NCBI RefSeq assembly: GCF_009696315.1
Contig: NZ_VUMG01000002.1
Coordinates: 620,001 to 684,000 of the forward strand
DNA: 64,000 bases
Direction of reading: 5' to 3'
Source of the DNA: Cutibacterium porci
Lineage (GTDB): Bacteria > Actinomycetota > Actinomycetes > Propionibacteriales > Propionibacteriaceae
Below, one piece after another: positions 31,229-40,354 of the stretch. The position numbers and the translations under genes are program-made. Under the pieces are notes generated by a model. It was not told the DNA's origin. It saw only the letters and a list, made by a program, of their open reading frames with translations, and ran no database searches. Within the stretch, counting starts at the first letter, position 1. The number at the start of each line of letters is the position of its first letter.

Positions 31229-31996
31229 ATGGCTGACCAGTCTCCCCGACACGAAGGACCTTTCGCCGAACCAGCCCCATCGACCAGTTCAGCAGCCCAT
31301 GCCGACAACAGCGCGCGGCCGGGCGGCCCGAAGTGGCGAATCGTCTCTCTCGTGGTCGTCATCGCTCTTGTCGTCGCCGCGGTCGCCACCATCTTCATCC
31401 AGCGCGACAACAACAGTTCTGCCTCTGCCAGTGGACCGGCATCATCGGCGGCCACGGCTACGGCCCCAGATGCCTCTGGCACTTCCTCAGCCGTCAAAGC
31501 GCCGGTCCCCGCCGGCTGTATGAAGCAACCTCAACCGATCATCCCGGTGAAGTATTCGATCGACCATATGAACGTCTCGGCGAAAGTACTCTCACGCGGC
31601 GTTGATAGCACGGGAGCAGCTGGCGCCCCACCACGGGACGATCCGTCGTCGATGGCATGGTTCAACCAAGGCCCGAAGGTCGGTTCTAACAAGGGCAACG
31701 TCGTCCTCACCTCCCATACCTTCCACATTGGGGAAGCACTGGGAAACAAGTTGTACAGCAAGGATGACGGCCTCAAGCCAGGAGACATCATTCGGTTGTC
31801 CGACAAGTCCGGCAACACCGTCTGCTACCGCTACAGCCACAACACCAAGGTGTGGGTCAAGGACTACGATCCGAATTCGACGATCCTGTACAACGATAAC
31901 GGCCCGGCCCAAGCCGTGATCGTGGTCTGCTGGGATTACGTCAAAGGCAAGGGACACGAGTCCAGGATCCTGTTCTACGCCGATCCAGTCGCCTGA
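31229..31996 (+). CDS. Class F sortase
   Basis: A membrane-anchored cysteine transpeptidase of the type found in high-GC Gram-positives. About 255 residues from ATG 31229 (GGAGG 11 bases upstream): a cytoplasmic tail, one membrane segment (VSLVVVIALVVAAVATIFI), an Ala/Ser linker, then the sortase barrel with catalytic His163 (LTSHTFH), Cys234 (VVCWDY) and Arg246 (ESRILFY). No sorting-signal substrate or pilin gene lies nearby, so its targets must be encoded elsewhere. Confidence 0.9.
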   Translation: MADQSPRHEGPFAEPAPSTSSAAHADNSARPGGPKWRIVSLVVVIALVVAAVATIFIQRDNNSSASASGPASSAATATAPDASGTSSAVKAPVPAGCMKQPQPIIPVKYSIDHMNVSAKVLSRGVDSTGAAGAPPRDDPSSMAWFNQGPKVGSNKGNVVLTSHTFHIGEALGNKLYSKDDGLKPGDIIRLSDKSGNTVCYRYSHNTKVWVKDYDPNSTILYNDNGPAQAVIVVCWDYVKGKGHESRILFYADPVA

Positions 31997-32034
31997 TCGC
32001 CGCACACTCACACCGCGTCATCCCAGGCAACCCT

Positions 32035-32100
32035 AAGATGAGCGTGCACGTTCAGCCACTTCTAATGTGGCATCTATGAACCGTGGTGCACGCTCATCTT
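32035..32100. repeat. Long nested inverted repeat spanning the start of the FAD/Fe-S oxidoreductase gene
   Basis: AAGATGAGCGTGCAC (32035-32049) is the exact reverse complement of bases 32086-32100. Inside it GTTCA/TGAAC and GCCAC/GTGGC add two more 5-bp stems around a 7-base loop, with small bulges. The only plausible start codons of the next gene (GTG 32067, ATG 32076) lie within it. It may be the sortase terminator, an operator, or an RNA structure that hides the start codon. Confidence 0.75.
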
Positions 32101-34919
32101 TTCCGTCCTCCCTCCTCGACCACCTTCTGGGCAGACTTGGGAAAAGCAAGGTCAGCCAGGATCCGCTTGACCTTGCCGCAATAGCCCCTGATGCCTCTCA
32201 CTATTTACTCACCCCCGGCGTTCTCGTCCGTGCGCGATCTACCTCCGACGTGGCCGCGGCGATGGCAGCCGCCACGCGCTATAACGTGGACGTCATTTTC
32301 CGCTCTGGCGGAACAAGCCTCTCTGGTCAGGCGCTGACGAGCGGGGTCATGGTCGACACTCGGCGATCCTTCCGTGGCATCGAGGTACTCGACGACGGGC
32401 ACAAAGTTCGCATCCAACCTGGCACAACCATCGCCGCCGCTAATTCCGTTCTTGCCCGGTACGGACGAAAACTCGGCCCCGACCCGGCGTCGTCGGTGGC
32501 ATGCACCCTCGGCGGAGTGCTGGCCGACAATTCCTCGGGGATGAGCTGCGGAACCGTCGCTAACTCATATCACACCCTCGACTCCATGGTTTTCGTGCTA
32601 GCCTCGGGCACCGTCATCGACACCGCAGACCCACAGTGTGAGGACAAACTAGCCGACGACGAACCCCAGCTCGTCGAGACACTCATGGCACTGCGAGACC
32701 AATGCCGCGAACCGGCACGTGCCGACGAAATCGCTTTCCAATTCTCGCGCAAGAACACCATGGGCTACGGCCTCAATGCCTTCCTCGACTACGACACTCC
32801 AGCGCAGATCCTCTCCCACCTTATGATCGGCTCAGAGGGAACTCTCGGATTCATCTCTTCGGCCGTCATGAACACCGTGAAGATCATGCCGAACCTGGCT
32901 ACTGCCTTACTCCACTTCCCCACTCTTGATGCTGCCACGAAAGCACTTCCAGCTTTGGTGGAATCCGGAGTAGCCGTGACCGAGCTCATGGATTCCTCGT
33001 CACTCCAGCTATGTCGTGACGACCCAGCTAACGGTCACATCATCCCGCCCGCACCCGGAAGCGCAGATGCTGCCCTTCTCGTCGAATACCATTGCCCAGA
33101 TCAACGCTCACGCGACGACGCTGTCGAAGCCGGTAATGCCGTCATCGCCAATTTGGACTTGGTTAACGAGCCGACATTCACTGACGATCCTGCTGTACGT
33201 GGCCCAATCTGGACTCTACGCAATGGCCTTTATGCCAAGGTCGCTGGTACCCGGCAGTCTGGCCAGACGGCTCTGTTGGAGGACATCGCCGTTCCCGTCG
33301 AGACCCTCGCAGGGGTATGTAGCGACCTGCAACAGCTCTTTGATGAACACAACTACCCAGAGTCGATCATCTTTGGCCACGCCAAGGACGGAAATATCCA
33401 CTTCCTCGTCGTCGAAGACTTCCGTGACGAAACTGGCCTGAATCGCTACGAAAAATTCACCGAAGACATGGTTACCCTCGTCCTCAACGCCCACGGCACC
33501 CTCAAGGCTGAGCATGGCACAGGACGCATCATGGCCCCCTTCGTCGCACGCCAATACGGTCCTGATCTGTACCGGATCATGCGTCAGATCAAAGAGGCGG
33601 TAGATCCAGCGGGGGTGCTCAACCGTGACACCATCATTACCGAGGATCCGAGGCTGCACCTGAAGGAGGTCAAACTCACTCCAACCATCCAGGAGGAGGT
33701 CGATCGGTGCGTTGAGTGTGGATACTGCGAACCTGTCTGCCCGTCACGGGATCTCACATTGACCCCTCGCCAGCGAATCGTCTTGCAGCGTGCCATCGCT
33801 CAGGCACGAGTCGACGGAGATGAGGAACGTGCCATCGATCTTGAGAAGCGTGCGACTTATCCGGCAGTGCAAACCTGTGCGGTTGACGGCATGTGCCAGA
33901 CGAACTGTCCTCTACACATCAATACGGGCGATCTGGTGCGACGGCTCCGGGCGGAGCACAATCCAGCTACTTGGCAGACCGCCTGGGACCTCGCCGCCAA
34001 GGGATGGAACCCCTTCGTCACCGCTGCGAGTGCCGGGATGTCTGTCATCAAACCCGTCCCCGCGACAGCGACCAATGCCCTCGCCGGTGCGGCACGTGCT
34101 GTGCTGGGAGATGACCGCATCCCGCTAGTTTCCGATGAGCTTCCTGGTGGTGGTAGCCGACGCAGTTCTGGTCACCGCAGTGCCCCACATGGACGCCCCG
34201 AAGTGTTCTACCTGCCAGCCTGCGTCAATACCATGTTCGGGAGCGCCGTACCGGGTGAGAAATCGACTGAGTTTGCGATCATCTCTCTACTTACTGCGGC
34301 CGGGATCGGGGTGACCGTCCCCGAAGGAATTAATTCGCTGTGCTGTGGCACCCCATGGAAATCCAAAGGGATGACGAAGGGATACGCGACGATGCGTCGT
34401 CGCGTCGTCGACGTCATGCGCCGAGCCACTCAAGGCGGAGAACTGACGATCATCTCCGACGCTGTCAGCTGCTCGGAAGGATTCGTCCACGAGCTCGAGT
34501 ACGAGGCAGTGACGGGGATCCGAGTCGTTGACGCCGTCCAGTACGTTGCCGACGAGGTCCTGCCCATCATGCCAGCACTACCAAAGGTCGCATCAGCGGC
34601 ACTTCATCCGACGTGCTCGTCCACCAGAATGGGCTGGAATAACGCCCTCAAACGCTGCGCCGAAGCGGTCGCTGACGAGGTGGTCGTCGCCGACACCTGG
34701 GGCTGCTGCGGATTCGCCGGAGACCGTGGGATGCTTCATCCTGAGCTCACCGAGTCGGCTACCCGACGCGAGGCAGCCGAATTGTCGTCACACGAGTTCG
34801 ACCTCTACCTATCAGCCAATCGCACCTGTGAGCTTGGCATGGAACGAGCTACCGGGAAGCCGTGGCGTCACGTGCTCTCGGTGCTATCCGAACGAATGGT
34901 GGAGTACGCCCCGGCATGA
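32067..34919 (+). CDS. FAD-linked oxidase / Fe-S oxidoreductase fusion (D-lactate dehydrogenase-like)
   Basis: A 950-residue two-part oxidoreductase. Residues about 40-530 form a VAO-type FAD domain (FRSGGTSLSGQAL, GSEGTLGFI, the FGHAKDGNIHF block, and EHGTGR). Two 4Fe-4S motifs follow (CVECGYCEPVC from about 551; CAVDGMCQTNC from about 604), then a CCG-domain half (LCCGTPW, WGCCGFAGD) as in GlpC/LldE-type reductases. This layout fits Dld-type 2-hydroxyacid (D-lactate or glycolate) dehydrogenases that pass electrons to quinone. The substrate is not shown by sequence. Start GTG 32067 or ATG 32076; no SD. Confidence 0.88.
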   Translation: MASMNRGARSSFPSSLLDHLLGRLGKSKVSQDPLDLAAIAPDASHYLLTPGVLVRARSTSDVAAAMAAATRYNVDVIFRSGGTSLSGQALTSGVMVDTRRSFRGIEVLDDGHKVRIQPGTTIAAANSVLARYGRKLGPDPASSVACTLGGVLADNSSGMSCGTVANSYHTLDSMVFVLASGTVIDTADPQCEDKLADDEPQLVETLMALRDQCREPARADEIAFQFSRKNTMGYGLNAFLDYDTPAQILSHLMIGSEGTLGFISSAVMNTVKIMPNLATALLHFPTLDAATKALPALVESGVAVTELMDSSSLQLCRDDPANGHIIPPAPGSADAALLVEYHCPDQRSRDDAVEAGNAVIANLDLVNEPTFTDDPAVRGPIWTLRNGLYAKVAGTRQSGQTALLEDIAVPVETLAGVCSDLQQLFDEHNYPESIIFGHAKDGNIHFLVVEDFRDETGLNRYEKFTEDMVTLVLNAHGTLKAEHGTGRIMAPFVARQYGPDLYRIMRQIKEAVDPAGVLNRDTIITEDPRLHLKEVKLTPTIQEEVDRCVECGYCEPVCPSRDLTLTPRQRIVLQRAIAQARVDGDEERAIDLEKRATYPAVQTCAVDGMCQTNCPLHINTGDLVRRLRAEHNPATWQTAWDLAAKGWNPFVTAASAGMSVIKPVPATATNALAGAARAVLGDDRIPLVSDELPGGGSRRSSGHRSAPHGRPEVFYLPACVNTMFGSAVPGEKSTEFAIISLLTAAGIGVTVPEGINSLCCGTPWKSKGMTKGYATMRRRVVDVMRRATQGGELTIISDAVSCSEGFVHELEYEAVTGIRVVDAVQYVADEVLPIMPALPKVASAALHPTCSSTRMGWNNALKRCAEAVADEVVVADTWGCCGFAGDRGMLHPELTESATRREAAELSSHEFDLYLSANRTCELGMERATGKPWRHVLSVLSERMVEYAPA

Positions 34920-34939
34920 CGAGTGATGCGTAAAATCTG

Positions 34940-34967
34940 CTGGCCCGGCCGATATTGGCCGGGCCAG
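34940..34967 (+). terminator. Perfect 11-bp terminator hairpin
   Basis: CTGGCCCGGCC pairs exactly with GGCCGGGCCAG around GATATT, 20 bases after the oxidoreductase stop. Very GC-rich, no U tract. Confidence 0.7.
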
Positions 34968-35023
34968 GTGCGTATGGAGCCCGTCCGATTCTCGGACACT
35001 GACATCCGCGGAGCTCGCCAACA

Positions 35024-35067
35024 ACCAATAAATGAGAGAAATCTCTCATTTTTACCTGATAATTGGT
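35024..35067. promoter_or_regulatory. Palindromic operator-like site upstream of the hydrolase-monooxygenase operon
   Basis: AAATGAGAG-AAAT-CTCTCATTT (35030-35051) is a perfect 9-bp dyad, flanked by an outer pair ACCAAT/ATTGGT (35024-35029, 35062-35067). TGATAAT at 35057-35063 could be a -10 box, which would place the dyad over the -35 region. The form fits a dimeric repressor site (TetR- or MarR-like). No regulator gene is adjacent. Confidence 0.5.
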
Positions 35068-35130
35068 CTCCAGGCAGGTACAGTCCACTCCACCGCGTAC
35101 CACATCGCCGTTGCAACGCCGGGAGTTCAG

Positions 35131-35982
35131 ATGCTTCTCACCTCTACTACCGAAACCCGAACCGTCACCGTCGATGGTGCCGAAGTCACCTATTTCGACT
35201 CAGTCGAGACTACCGACGGGCACCGTCCGCTCGTCCTCGTCCACGGCACCTCAGGATCAACTGCCTCCCACTACGGCCAGATCTTCCCCATCCTGGCCAC
35301 CCGAACCCGTGTCATATCGGCCGACTGGTCTCCGTTGGCCGACTCCTCCGCTCCTCTCACCGTCGAAGCGCTGGCAGGCCAGGTCATGGCTACCGTCAAT
35401 GACGCCATCGGCGACGAGCCCTTCGATCTCGTCGGATATTCACTCGGTGCCGCAGTAGCCGAGTACATCGCGGCGACTCAGGGCGAGCGCGTCGCCTCCC
35501 TCGTCCTACTGGCCGGCTGGATCACCACGGATGGTCATCAGAAACTCCGTAACGGTATCTGGCGCAAGCTGTACGAGGAGAAATCTGAGGCCATTCGTCA
35601 TTACATGGCTTTCTGCGCTTTCTCCCCCAACTTCGTGCGCAAAGCCGACCCCAATATGGTCGAGGCTGCTATCGCCGCCCTACCGATCAACGAGTTCGTC
35701 GCCGCGCAGATGGACCTCAACGGTCGCGTCGACATTTCCGACGTCATCAGCAACATCTCGGCAACCACCCTCGTCGTAGCCGGGGCCGAGGACATGATGG
35801 TGCCCAAGCACCACTCCCGGGCCCTCTTCGGCGTCATCCCCGACGCCCGCTACACCGAGACCTCCACCGGCCACGGAATTCCGATGGAGCGCCCGACCGA
35901 GGTCGTCCAACTCATCGACTTGTTCATCCGTGATCCACACCGCTACCCGGCCGGGACGATCATTCCCGAGACCCACGCCTGA
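35131..35982 (+). CDS. Alpha/beta fold hydrolase
   Basis: A 283-residue esterase-type hydrolase: oxyanion region VLVHGTSGS, nucleophile elbow GYSLG, an acid in VAGAEDMMVP and the catalytic His in STGHGIPMERP. ATG 35131 is 5-6 bases after GGGAG and starts MLLTSTTETRTVTVDG; the longer open frame runs through the promoter region. Eleven bases before the monooxygenase gene. Such hydrolases often cleave the ester or lactone made by a Baeyer-Villiger enzyme, which is the likely role here. Confidence 0.9.
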   Translation: MLLTSTTETRTVTVDGAEVTYFDSVETTDGHRPLVLVHGTSGSTASHYGQIFPILATRTRVISADWSPLADSSAPLTVEALAGQVMATVNDAIGDEPFDLVGYSLGAAVAEYIAATQGERVASLVLLAGWITTDGHQKLRNGIWRKLYEEKSEAIRHYMAFCAFSPNFVRKADPNMVEAAIAALPINEFVAAQMDLNGRVDISDVISNISATTLVVAGAEDMMVPKHHSRALFGVIPDARYTETSTGHGIPMERPTEVVQLIDLFIRDPHRYPAGTIIPETHA

Positions 35983-35993
35983 GAGGAACGATC

Positions 35994-37553
35994 ATGATTA
36001 CTCCGATCAAGGTCCCCAACCTGTCGGGAGTCGACTCGCTTACTCCTGACCCGAAGTTCATCACCGAGGTTGATTTCGGTGAATCAGTACCCACCGGCAA
36101 CCACGCCGACGTCATCATCACTGGTGGCGGATTCTCCGGCATCTGCCTGGGTAGTCTGCTGCGCCGCCGCGGTCACCACGATTTCCTCATCATTGATCGC
36201 AATGAGGATTGGGGCGGCTGCTGGCTCGACAACAAGTACCCCGGCGTCGCCTGTGACGTCCCCAGCCACCTGTACTCCCTGTCCTTCGAGCTCAATCCCG
36301 ATTGGTCCCACGCCTACGGAAGCGGCGCGGAGATCTGTGAATACCTCAAGGCCGCCGCCCACAACGAGGGCCTCGACGAGCATTACCGCCCCTCGACTGC
36401 CATGGAAGAGGCCACCTGGGATCCCAAGAACGACCTATGGCACATCGAGACTCCCCGGGGCGAGTACACCTGTCACTTCCTTATCACCGGTTCAGGCCAT
36501 CTCGTCGATCCCAAGATCCCCGATATCCCCGGTATCGACGGTTTTCCTGGAACGATCCTGCACTCTGCCCGCTGGGACACCTCGGCGGACCTCACCGGGA
36601 AGAGGGTTGCCGTCGTCGGTACTGGTGCGTCCTCGATCCAGGTGACACCCGCCGTCGCCCCAATGGCTGACCAGCTCGTCGTCTTCCAGCGCACTCCGGC
36701 CTACGTCATGCCGCGCATCGATCCGCCCTACACCGACATCGAGAAAAAGACCTATCGTCGTCATCCCGACGAGATGCAGCGCGAGCGCGACGACCACTTC
36801 TGGCAGGCCGAGACACTCTACGGCGCGATGCGTCTCATTCCTGCGATGCAAGACCACGTTAAGAAGCTCACCCTCAGCCACCTGGAATCCCTCGTCGAGG
36901 ACCCTAAGATCCGACAGCTCCTCACCCCGACGTACACCCCTGGGTGCAAGCGAATCCTTGTCAGCAATGAGTACTTCAAAGCATTCAACCGTGCCAACGT
37001 CACCCTTGAGCCCTCGGCCCTTGCCTCGGTGGAGGGATCAACCCTCATCTCGGCCAACGGGGAGCGCTACGAGGCCGACGCCATCATCCTGTGTACCGGT
37101 TTCACGGTGAGTCAACCGATCTATGCCGCCCACGTCCGCAACGAGAAGAACGAAACCCTGGCAGACGTGTGGGGCAAGGGCGGAGCTCCCACCCACACGC
37201 TGGCCCAGCGTGGATTCCCGAACCTGTTCACCGTCAATGCCCGCAACACCGGATTAGGCCACAACTCCTCGGTACACATCATTGAGTCTCAGGCAGCGGC
37301 TGTGGTGCAAGCCCTCGATTACTGCCATGACACCGGGCAGACCACCTTGGAGCCGACGGCTGAGGCCGACAAAGCGTGGAATGACTGGCTGCGTAAGTGG
37401 TCCCGCAACACGGTGTGGACCTCCGACGGTGGCTGCTCGGCCTGGTACGTCGACGACCGCACCGGCCAGTTGACGGCTATCTGGCCCGACTACGCCTACG
37501 ACTTCCGCGTCCAGAACGGACACTTCGACCCAGTCTGGTTCGACATGGAGTGA
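35994..37553 (+). CDS. Flavin-containing monooxygenase, Baeyer-Villiger type
   Basis: A 519-residue NADPH/FAD monooxygenase. FAD Rossmann motif GGGFSG at 44-49, the Baeyer-Villiger fingerprint FPGTILHSARW at 184-194 (FxGxxxHxxxW) and the NADPH Rossmann motif GTGASS at 209-214 are all present, as is the ATG-like LCTGF segment. It would insert oxygen next to a ketone carbonyl, giving an ester for the hydrolase encoded just upstream. SD AGAGGAA before ATG. The substrate is unknown. Ends 12 bases before a terminator hairpin. Confidence 0.92.
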   Translation: MITPIKVPNLSGVDSLTPDPKFITEVDFGESVPTGNHADVIITGGGFSGICLGSLLRRRGHHDFLIIDRNEDWGGCWLDNKYPGVACDVPSHLYSLSFELNPDWSHAYGSGAEICEYLKAAAHNEGLDEHYRPSTAMEEATWDPKNDLWHIETPRGEYTCHFLITGSGHLVDPKIPDIPGIDGFPGTILHSARWDTSADLTGKRVAVVGTGASSIQVTPAVAPMADQLVVFQRTPAYVMPRIDPPYTDIEKKTYRRHPDEMQRERDDHFWQAETLYGAMRLIPAMQDHVKKLTLSHLESLVEDPKIRQLLTPTYTPGCKRILVSNEYFKAFNRANVTLEPSALASVEGSTLISANGERYEADAIILCTGFTVSQPIYAAHVRNEKNETLADVWGKGGAPTHTLAQRGFPNLFTVNARNTGLGHNSSVHIIESQAAAVVQALDYCHDTGQTTLEPTAEADKAWNDWLRKWSRNTVWTSDGGCSAWYVDDRTGQLTAIWPDYAYDFRVQNGHFDPVWFDME

Positions 37554-37564
37554 TCGCTGACGGG

Positions 37565-37592
37565 ATGAGGGGCGTCCTGCGATGCCCCTCAT
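37565..37592. terminator. Bidirectional terminator hairpin between convergent genes
   Basis: ATGAGGGGC pairs perfectly with GCCCCTCAT around a 10-base loop, between the monooxygenase and polA stops. Well placed to end both transcripts. Confidence 0.65.
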
Positions 37593-37606
37593 GTCGTTAG
37601 CCGGGC

Positions 37607-40282
37607 TCAGTGCGCAGCGTCGAACCACGATCGTCCGACCCCAATCGACACTGTCAGCGGGACCGACAGCTCCATAGCATGTCCCATGGCATCAGTGACG
37701 ATGTCGCGAACCTTGCTCTCCTCGCCTTCGGCAACCTCAAGGATGAGTTCATCATGCACCTGTAGCAGCACTCGGCTCGTCAAACCTGCCTCAGCAATTT
37801 TCTCATCAGTGGCAAGCATGGCTAGTTTGATAAGGTCGGCTGCCGATCCTTGAATGGGGGCGTTGAGCGCGGCGCGCTCGGCCATATCTCGACGCTGACG
37901 ATTCGTCGAGGTGAGGTCAGGTAAATAGCGACGGCGTCCCAGCAGAGTCTCGGTGTATCCCTGCCGACGCGCCTGATCGACGACCTCCTCGAGGTACTCG
38001 TGTACCTTTCCGAACCGGCTGAAATAATCGGCCATGAGTTCCTTAGCCTCACCCACACTGACCTTGAGCTGGTTCGATAGCCCATAGGCGCTCAACCCAT
38101 AGGCCAGTCCGTAGTTCATGGCTTTGATCTTCGAGCGTTGAGCCACGCTGACGTCCTCGGGGGCAACTCCAAAGACGTGAGACGCCGTCACGGTATGGAA
38201 ATCCTGACCGGATCGGAACGCGTCGATGAGAGATTGATCGCCAGACACGTGCGCCATGATCCGCATCTCAATCTGGGAGTAGTCCGCGCTCAGCAGTGAC
38301 TCATACCCCTCACCGACAACGAATCCTTCCCGAATGCGTCGCCCCTCGTCGGTACGCATCGGAATGTTCTGGAGGTTCGGGTCCTTACTCGACAACCGTC
38401 CGGTCGCGGCGATCGTCTGCATATACGTGGTGTGAACCCGACCGTCGTCACGGACCTCTTTGAGCAATCCATCGACAGTTTGGCGCAGCTTGATGGCGTC
38501 ACGGTGCTCGAGAAGATGCGCTAGAAGGGGATGCTCTGTCTTCTCATACAAGCCGGCCAAAGCGTCCGCATCAGTCGTGTACCCGGACTTGGTGCGCCGA
38601 GTCTTGGGCATGTCGAGCTTGTCGAAGAGCACTCCTTGCAGCTGCTTTGGCGAGGACAGATTGATCTGCTCACCAGCTGCTTCCCACGCAGCCTCCTGGG
38701 CCCGCATGACCCGTTCGTCGAACTCGGAACGCAGCTTTTCAAGGATATCTGTATCGACGGCGATGCCGGCGCGCTCCATCGAGATGAGGCACCGCTGCAC
38801 CCCCATCTCGACATCGCTCAGCAGCTCAGACCCGCCGTGCGCCTCGACTTCCTTCTCCAGGACGTCGGCCAGCATAGTGACGGCAACTGCTCTCTCCATC
38901 GACTCGGCAGACGAGTCATTGCCGAAGTCCAGCATCGCCTGGTCAGAATCGTTTTCTGCGCTGCCCAGAGTGATATTGAGGTGGATGCGCACCGCATCAT
39001 CAAACTTGTGAGCACGGCGATCTGGATGCAGTAAGTAGGACGCCAGCTCGGTGTCACACGTCAAGCCCGCGACCTGCCAACCGCGCTCGGTGAGAGCCTC
39101 AATCGGGCCTTTCGCCGAATGCATCGCCTTAGGTTGTTCCTCGTCAGCCAGCCAGGCAGCGAAAGACCTCTCATCTTCCGGGCTCAACTCAGCGGCGTCA
39201 AACCACGTTGCACTCCCGTCAACGCATCCCAGCGCGATAGCCTCGACATCGCCAGATCCGCTCCCCCAATGACCAGTGACGTCGACGCCGACGCGACCTT
39301 CAGCCGCAGATAGCCAGGTGCTCAATGTCCCCGGTTCCAGGACCGTCCCTGAAATATCGAGGGTGTTATCGACCTCCATGACCTCGGCATCAGATTCGGA
39401 GGCGAGTGCACGAACGCGGTCCCACAGGGTACGAAATTCCAGGGTGTCGAACACCGCGCGAGTCGCCTTGGGGTCCCAAGGCTGACGGGCCAAGTCGCTC
39501 AGCGTGACGTCAAGGTCGAGGTCGCGGATCAAAGCATTGAGTTTGCGATTACGGACGACGTCGTCGAGGTGATCGCGCAAGGACTGCCCCGCCTTCCCTT
39601 TTACAGTGTCAGCCTGACGGATAAGGTTTTCCAAACCGTCATAGACCGTCAGCCACTTCACAGCCGTCTTAGGGCCAACACCAGGAACCCCAGGTAAATG
39701 ATCGGCGCTCTCCCCCACCAAAGCTGCCAACTCCGGATACCGAGCTGGCGGCACCAGGTACTTTTCCTCGACGGTCTGCGGCGTCATGCGAGCGAGGTCG
39801 GAAACACCCTTGCGTGGGTACAACACCGTGACCTGATCGTTCACCAACTGCATGGCGTCCCGGTCCCCGGAAACGAGCAGAGACTTGAATCCCTCCGCAG
39901 TCGCACGGGTAGACAGCGTCGCGAGGATGTCGTCAGCCTCGTAGTTCTCCTTCGACAGATGCACGATATGCAGCGCATCAAGGACCTCTTTGATGAGGTC
40001 GATCTGACCGGGAAATTCCGCCGGAGTGGCGGCCCGGCCAGCCTTGTACTCGGAATACTCAGTAGTACGAAACGTGCCTCCCGGAAGATCCCATGCCACC
40101 GCAACGTGAGTGGGCTTTTCGTTGCGCAGCAGGTTGATGAGCATCGCGACAAAGCCGTGTACCGCATTGGTGTGCTGCCCCGTCGACGTGATGAAATTCT
40201 CGACCGGCAGGGCGTAAAATGCCCGGAAAGCCATGGAATGCCCGTCAAGGACCATGAGGGTGGGCTGCGTCGTCTCGCTCAT
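37607..40282 (-). CDS. polA: DNA polymerase I
   Basis: About 891 residues from ATG 40280-40282 (MSETTQPTLMVLDGHSMAFRAF). N-terminal 5' nuclease (about 1-300, with VSGDRDAMQLV and the VPGVGPKTA helix-hairpin), a central 3'-5' exonuclease-like domain, and the polymerase domain with motif A LLSADYSQIEMR, motif B RSKIKAMNYGLAYGLS and motif C QVHDELILEV. The central domain lacks the DxE of the proofreading site (RVGVDVTGHW), so proofreading is probably absent, as in mycobacterial PolA. Divergent from the thioesterase gene. Confidence 0.97.
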   Translation of the reverse strand: MSETTQPTLMVLDGHSMAFRAFYALPVENFITSTGQHTNAVHGFVAMLINLLRNEKPTHVAVAWDLPGGTFRTTEYSEYKAGRAATPAEFPGQIDLIKEVLDALHIVHLSKENYEADDILATLSTRATAEGFKSLLVSGDRDAMQLVNDQVTVLYPRKGVSDLARMTPQTVEEKYLVPPARYPELAALVGESADHLPGVPGVGPKTAVKWLTVYDGLENLIRQADTVKGKAGQSLRDHLDDVVRNRKLNALIRDLDLDVTLSDLARQPWDPKATRAVFDTLEFRTLWDRVRALASESDAEVMEVDNTLDISGTVLEPGTLSTWLSAAEGRVGVDVTGHWGSGSGDVEAIALGCVDGSATWFDAAELSPEDERSFAAWLADEEQPKAMHSAKGPIEALTERGWQVAGLTCDTELASYLLHPDRRAHKFDDAVRIHLNITLGSAENDSDQAMLDFGNDSSAESMERAVAVTMLADVLEKEVEAHGGSELLSDVEMGVQRCLISMERAGIAVDTDILEKLRSEFDERVMRAQEAAWEAAGEQINLSSPKQLQGVLFDKLDMPKTRRTKSGYTTDADALAGLYEKTEHPLLAHLLEHRDAIKLRQTVDGLLKEVRDDGRVHTTYMQTIAATGRLSSKDPNLQNIPMRTDEGRRIREGFVVGEGYESLLSADYSQIEMRIMAHVSGDQSLIDAFRSGQDFHTVTASHVFGVAPEDVSVAQRSKIKAMNYGLAYGLSAYGLSNQLKVSVGEAKELMADYFSRFGKVHEYLEEVVDQARRQGYTETLLGRRRYLPDLTSTNRQRRDMAERAALNAPIQGSAADLIKLAMLATDEKIAEAGLTSRVLLQVHDELILEVAEGEESKVRDIVTDAMGHAMELSVPLTVSIGVGRSWFDAAH

Positions 40283-40354
40283 ATCGCCGACTCTAGAGGA
40301 CGCCACGGACAACCACGTCGTGATCACCGCAGCACATAGTGGCATGCTTCAGCT

